Origin: Pseudovirgaria hyperparasitica
Taxonomy: Eukaryota; Ascomycota; Dothideomycetes; Acrospermales; Acrospermaceae
NCBI RefSeq assembly: GCF_010093815.1
Contig: NW_022985551.1
Coordinates: forward strand, 516,614-580,613
Direction of reading: 5' to 3'
Length of the DNA: 64,000 bases
Shown: positions 62,209 to 64,000 of the stretch, piece after piece
How positions within the stretch are numbered: the first letter of the stretch is position 1
How the letters are laid out: every line of letters starts with the position of its first letter
The notes under the pieces: model-generated
Databases searched by the model: none
What the model was told of the DNA's origin: nothing
Seen by the model: only the letters and a program-made list of their open reading frames with translations
Program-made: the position numbers and the translations under genes

Positions 62209-63296
62209 GCAATGAGTATTTGAGGATGGACGACGGTATAGAAGCTTTACACCCATGGTTCGAAGTTTTGATAGCCCTGGCCCGTAATATGCGACGGTGA
62301 ATAAGGAAATGGCTCCAAACGAGCCCGAGATAATTTACCTTGAGGCGGACGGTGACGACTCTTGCACATGAACCTGTAACGTATGGCTGAAGACAGCACT
62401 ATTAATAATTAATACGAAGCACTCCTTGTTGTACTCACTTTCGATGAAGAATCTTATGAGTTGACCGTTTACGTTCAGCCGGGACCAAGCATGACCTCAA
62501 GAGTCTCGAGTCCTGCCTAAACGCTATTCGGTGCCCGGGTTGCTTGTCGCGGTGGGCTAATCACCCGCTACGCAGCCAGTCCATGCTAACCCTCCTAGGC
62601 TACTATGTAGTATATGAGTTTCTATCCGTACGGTGAATAGAGACGCGGCTCGAGCTTGAAGTGGAATTGAATGGGTGGGAACTTATTGCTCTGTTTCAGG
62701 CAAGCTCAATTTCCGCAGCAGTGAGTCGGTGCCACTCATTTCAGACTTTTAGAGACTGATTCTGTTTACTCAAGTCTGGAGCAAGAGCGTCCTCGTGCTT
62801 GTTCACATCTACTCACATGCTCATGTCGATGGACGCAGTCAGATGTTCTTCTGGACTCTTGAAGGATAGCATTGTGTAAATTCAAGCGAATATCCCACGA
62901 GACACAACGAGATATTCCGAGGATTGGTCACATACTTTCCCGAAAGAGGCAATGGTACACACTCACAAGTATGGGATGGATCGATATATAGAAATTCGGT
63001 GTCCAGGTCACACTTGGTTGCTAATGTTGTTGATGTGCTCGTCGTCAAGTCATGTATCTGATGTACAATCAAGACGAGACGCCGCTTCGTTGCCAATAGT
63101 GCACTCATAGTATCATTCGTGAAATGTAGTGACTTGCAATGGCACGAAGGGTAGACATGTTAGCCAAAGTGGACACGAAGCAAGACGGAAAAAAATGCTG
63201 TGATCAGCACGTAAAAGGATTTTCTAAACATATATATACATCGAAAGTAACTTCATGTTCCTCTGCTCTTTCTCATCGTACCATTTCCTCATCTAC
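62209..63296. other. Intergenic between convergent genes
   Basis: About 1.1 kb with no recognisable gene. Frames at 62839-63363 are unsupported. Confidence 0.5.
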
Positions 63297-64000
63297 TTAC
63301 CTTGTATACCATCCGTTCGTTGCCATGTACTTCAAATCCAACACACTTGAGCTTACGTTCTGAACATTTGGGACCCCCAGATTGCCCGCATCGTTCAAAA
63401 CCTCATTGCGAAGAGTCTGCATCGCCTTCCTAACGCCATCCACACCATAGCAATTGGCATACATAAACGGCCTCCCAATGCCCACCGCGCGGACTCCCAA
63501 GGCCAACATCTTCAACACATCCGTCCCGTACCGTACGCCACCATCGGCATACACCTCGATCTGCTTGAAGATCTCAGGCGCTTCATTGTAAATCTCCAAC
63601 GCGACCTCGAATGGGCTGGGGCTGAAATCAAGCTGACGCCCGCCGTGGTTAGACAGATAAATTGCAGGCGCCCCGTTCTCGACAGCGAGTTTGGCATCCT
63701 CGACACTCTGGATGCCCTTGGGCACCACGGGCAGGCTGGTCATGTTTGCAATCTTGCGGTAACGGGCCCAGGTAAAGAGGGTTAGACTATCGTCTGCGCT
63801 GCCAACTTGGTAGCGATTTGCACGCGTACGCACGCCGTTGGCAGCAGAGTCAACGGTCAGGAATATAGCTTTCTGGCCTGCAGCCGCGATCCGGTCGAGG
63901 CGCTGCTGGACGACAGTGTCGTTGTTGTCCACGTATAGCTGCTGGAAGCTGTGGAAGGTGGAATTCGATCCGTTAGTCTTCGCGGCTATGATTTCGTCCA
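63297..64000 (-). CDS. FMN-dependent alpha-hydroxyacid dehydrogenase, partial (cut by right edge)
   Basis: C-terminal part, at least 233 residues, of the FMN-binding TIM barrel of the lactate dehydrogenase (cytochrome b2)/glycolate oxidase family. The frame is open to the window end, so the N-terminus lies outside. Visible blocks: AIFLTVDSAANGVRTRANRY (strand with the conserved V-D), LPVVPKGI (Lys contacting FMN), IYLSNHGGRQLDFSPSP (catalytic His and substrate Arg), VYADGGVRYGTDVLKMLALG (D-G-G-x-R phosphate block) and VGIGRPFMYAN. These residues are present, so the enzyme looks functional, oxidising an L-2-hydroxyacid such as lactate. The TAA stop is embedded in AGGTAAGT, a perfect donor site, so the last exon end could instead be spliced. 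Confidence 0.88.
   Translation of the reverse strand, partial: DEIIAAKTNGSNSTFHSFQQLYVDNNDTVVQQRLDRIAAAGQKAIFLTVDSAANGVRTRANRYQVGSADDSLTLFTWARYRKIANMTSLPVVPKGIQSVEDAKLAVENGAPAIYLSNHGGRQLDFSPSPFEVALEIYNEAPEIFKQIEVYADGGVRYGTDVLKMLALGVRAVGIGRPFMYANCYGVDGVRKAMQTLRNEVLNDAGNLGVPNVQNVSSSVLDLKYMATNGWYTR

Overview
The window is nuclear DNA of a filamentous ascomycete (Pezizomycotina; Dothideomycetes is my best guess, by inference). The evidence is short GT-AG introns of about 46-100 bp with CTAAC/CTGAC-like branch points, fungal gene families (CFEM protein, GPI-anchored cell-wall proteins, CE12 esterase, AMSH-like protease, Tsr4, eIF3k, bL31m), and AT-rich blocks of retrotransposons whose copies differ almost only by C/T and G/A transitions, the signature of repeat-induced point mutation (RIP).

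Layout. 1-21,445 is a transposon block: the tail of a minus-strand Ty3/Gypsy element (family A, 1-4627, running off the left edge), then a Ty1/Copia element split by a complete 12.8-kb plus-strand Gypsy element (family B, 5783-18600; 138-bp LTRs, 5-bp target duplication). 21,446-44,600 is gene-rich: salicylate-hydroxylase-like FAD monooxygenase, pyroglutamyl peptidase, small protein kinase, a 521-bp inverted-repeat element in the kinase promoter, MFS transporter, a 54-bp degenerate minisatellite, two head-to-head GPI-type wall proteins, F-box protein, AMSH-like deubiquitinase, mitochondrial transcription factor/rRNA dimethylase-like protein, mitochondrial ribosomal protein bL31m, flavin-reductase-like protein and a rhamnogalacturonan acetylesterase-like enzyme. 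44,604-53,705 is a second transposon block: a roughly 500-bp repeat in tandem, its first copy split by a full-length family A Gypsy element (44999-53081). 53,711-64,000 is gene-rich again: eIF3k, Tsr4/PDCD2-like protein, a CFEM protein with an 11-residue tandem repeat, a small secreted protein and the end of an FMN-dependent alpha-hydroxyacid dehydrogenase cut by the right edge.

The genes form no single pathway. Local themes are a run with mitochondrial roles or presequences (mtTFB-like, bL31m, flavin-reductase-like), a ribosome/translation pair (eIF3k and Tsr4, convergent), and secreted or wall-associated proteins (two GPI-type proteins, CE12 esterase, CFEM protein, small secreted protein). 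Exon structures were worked out by hand from splice consensus and protein-family continuity. All retroelements are dead fossils.
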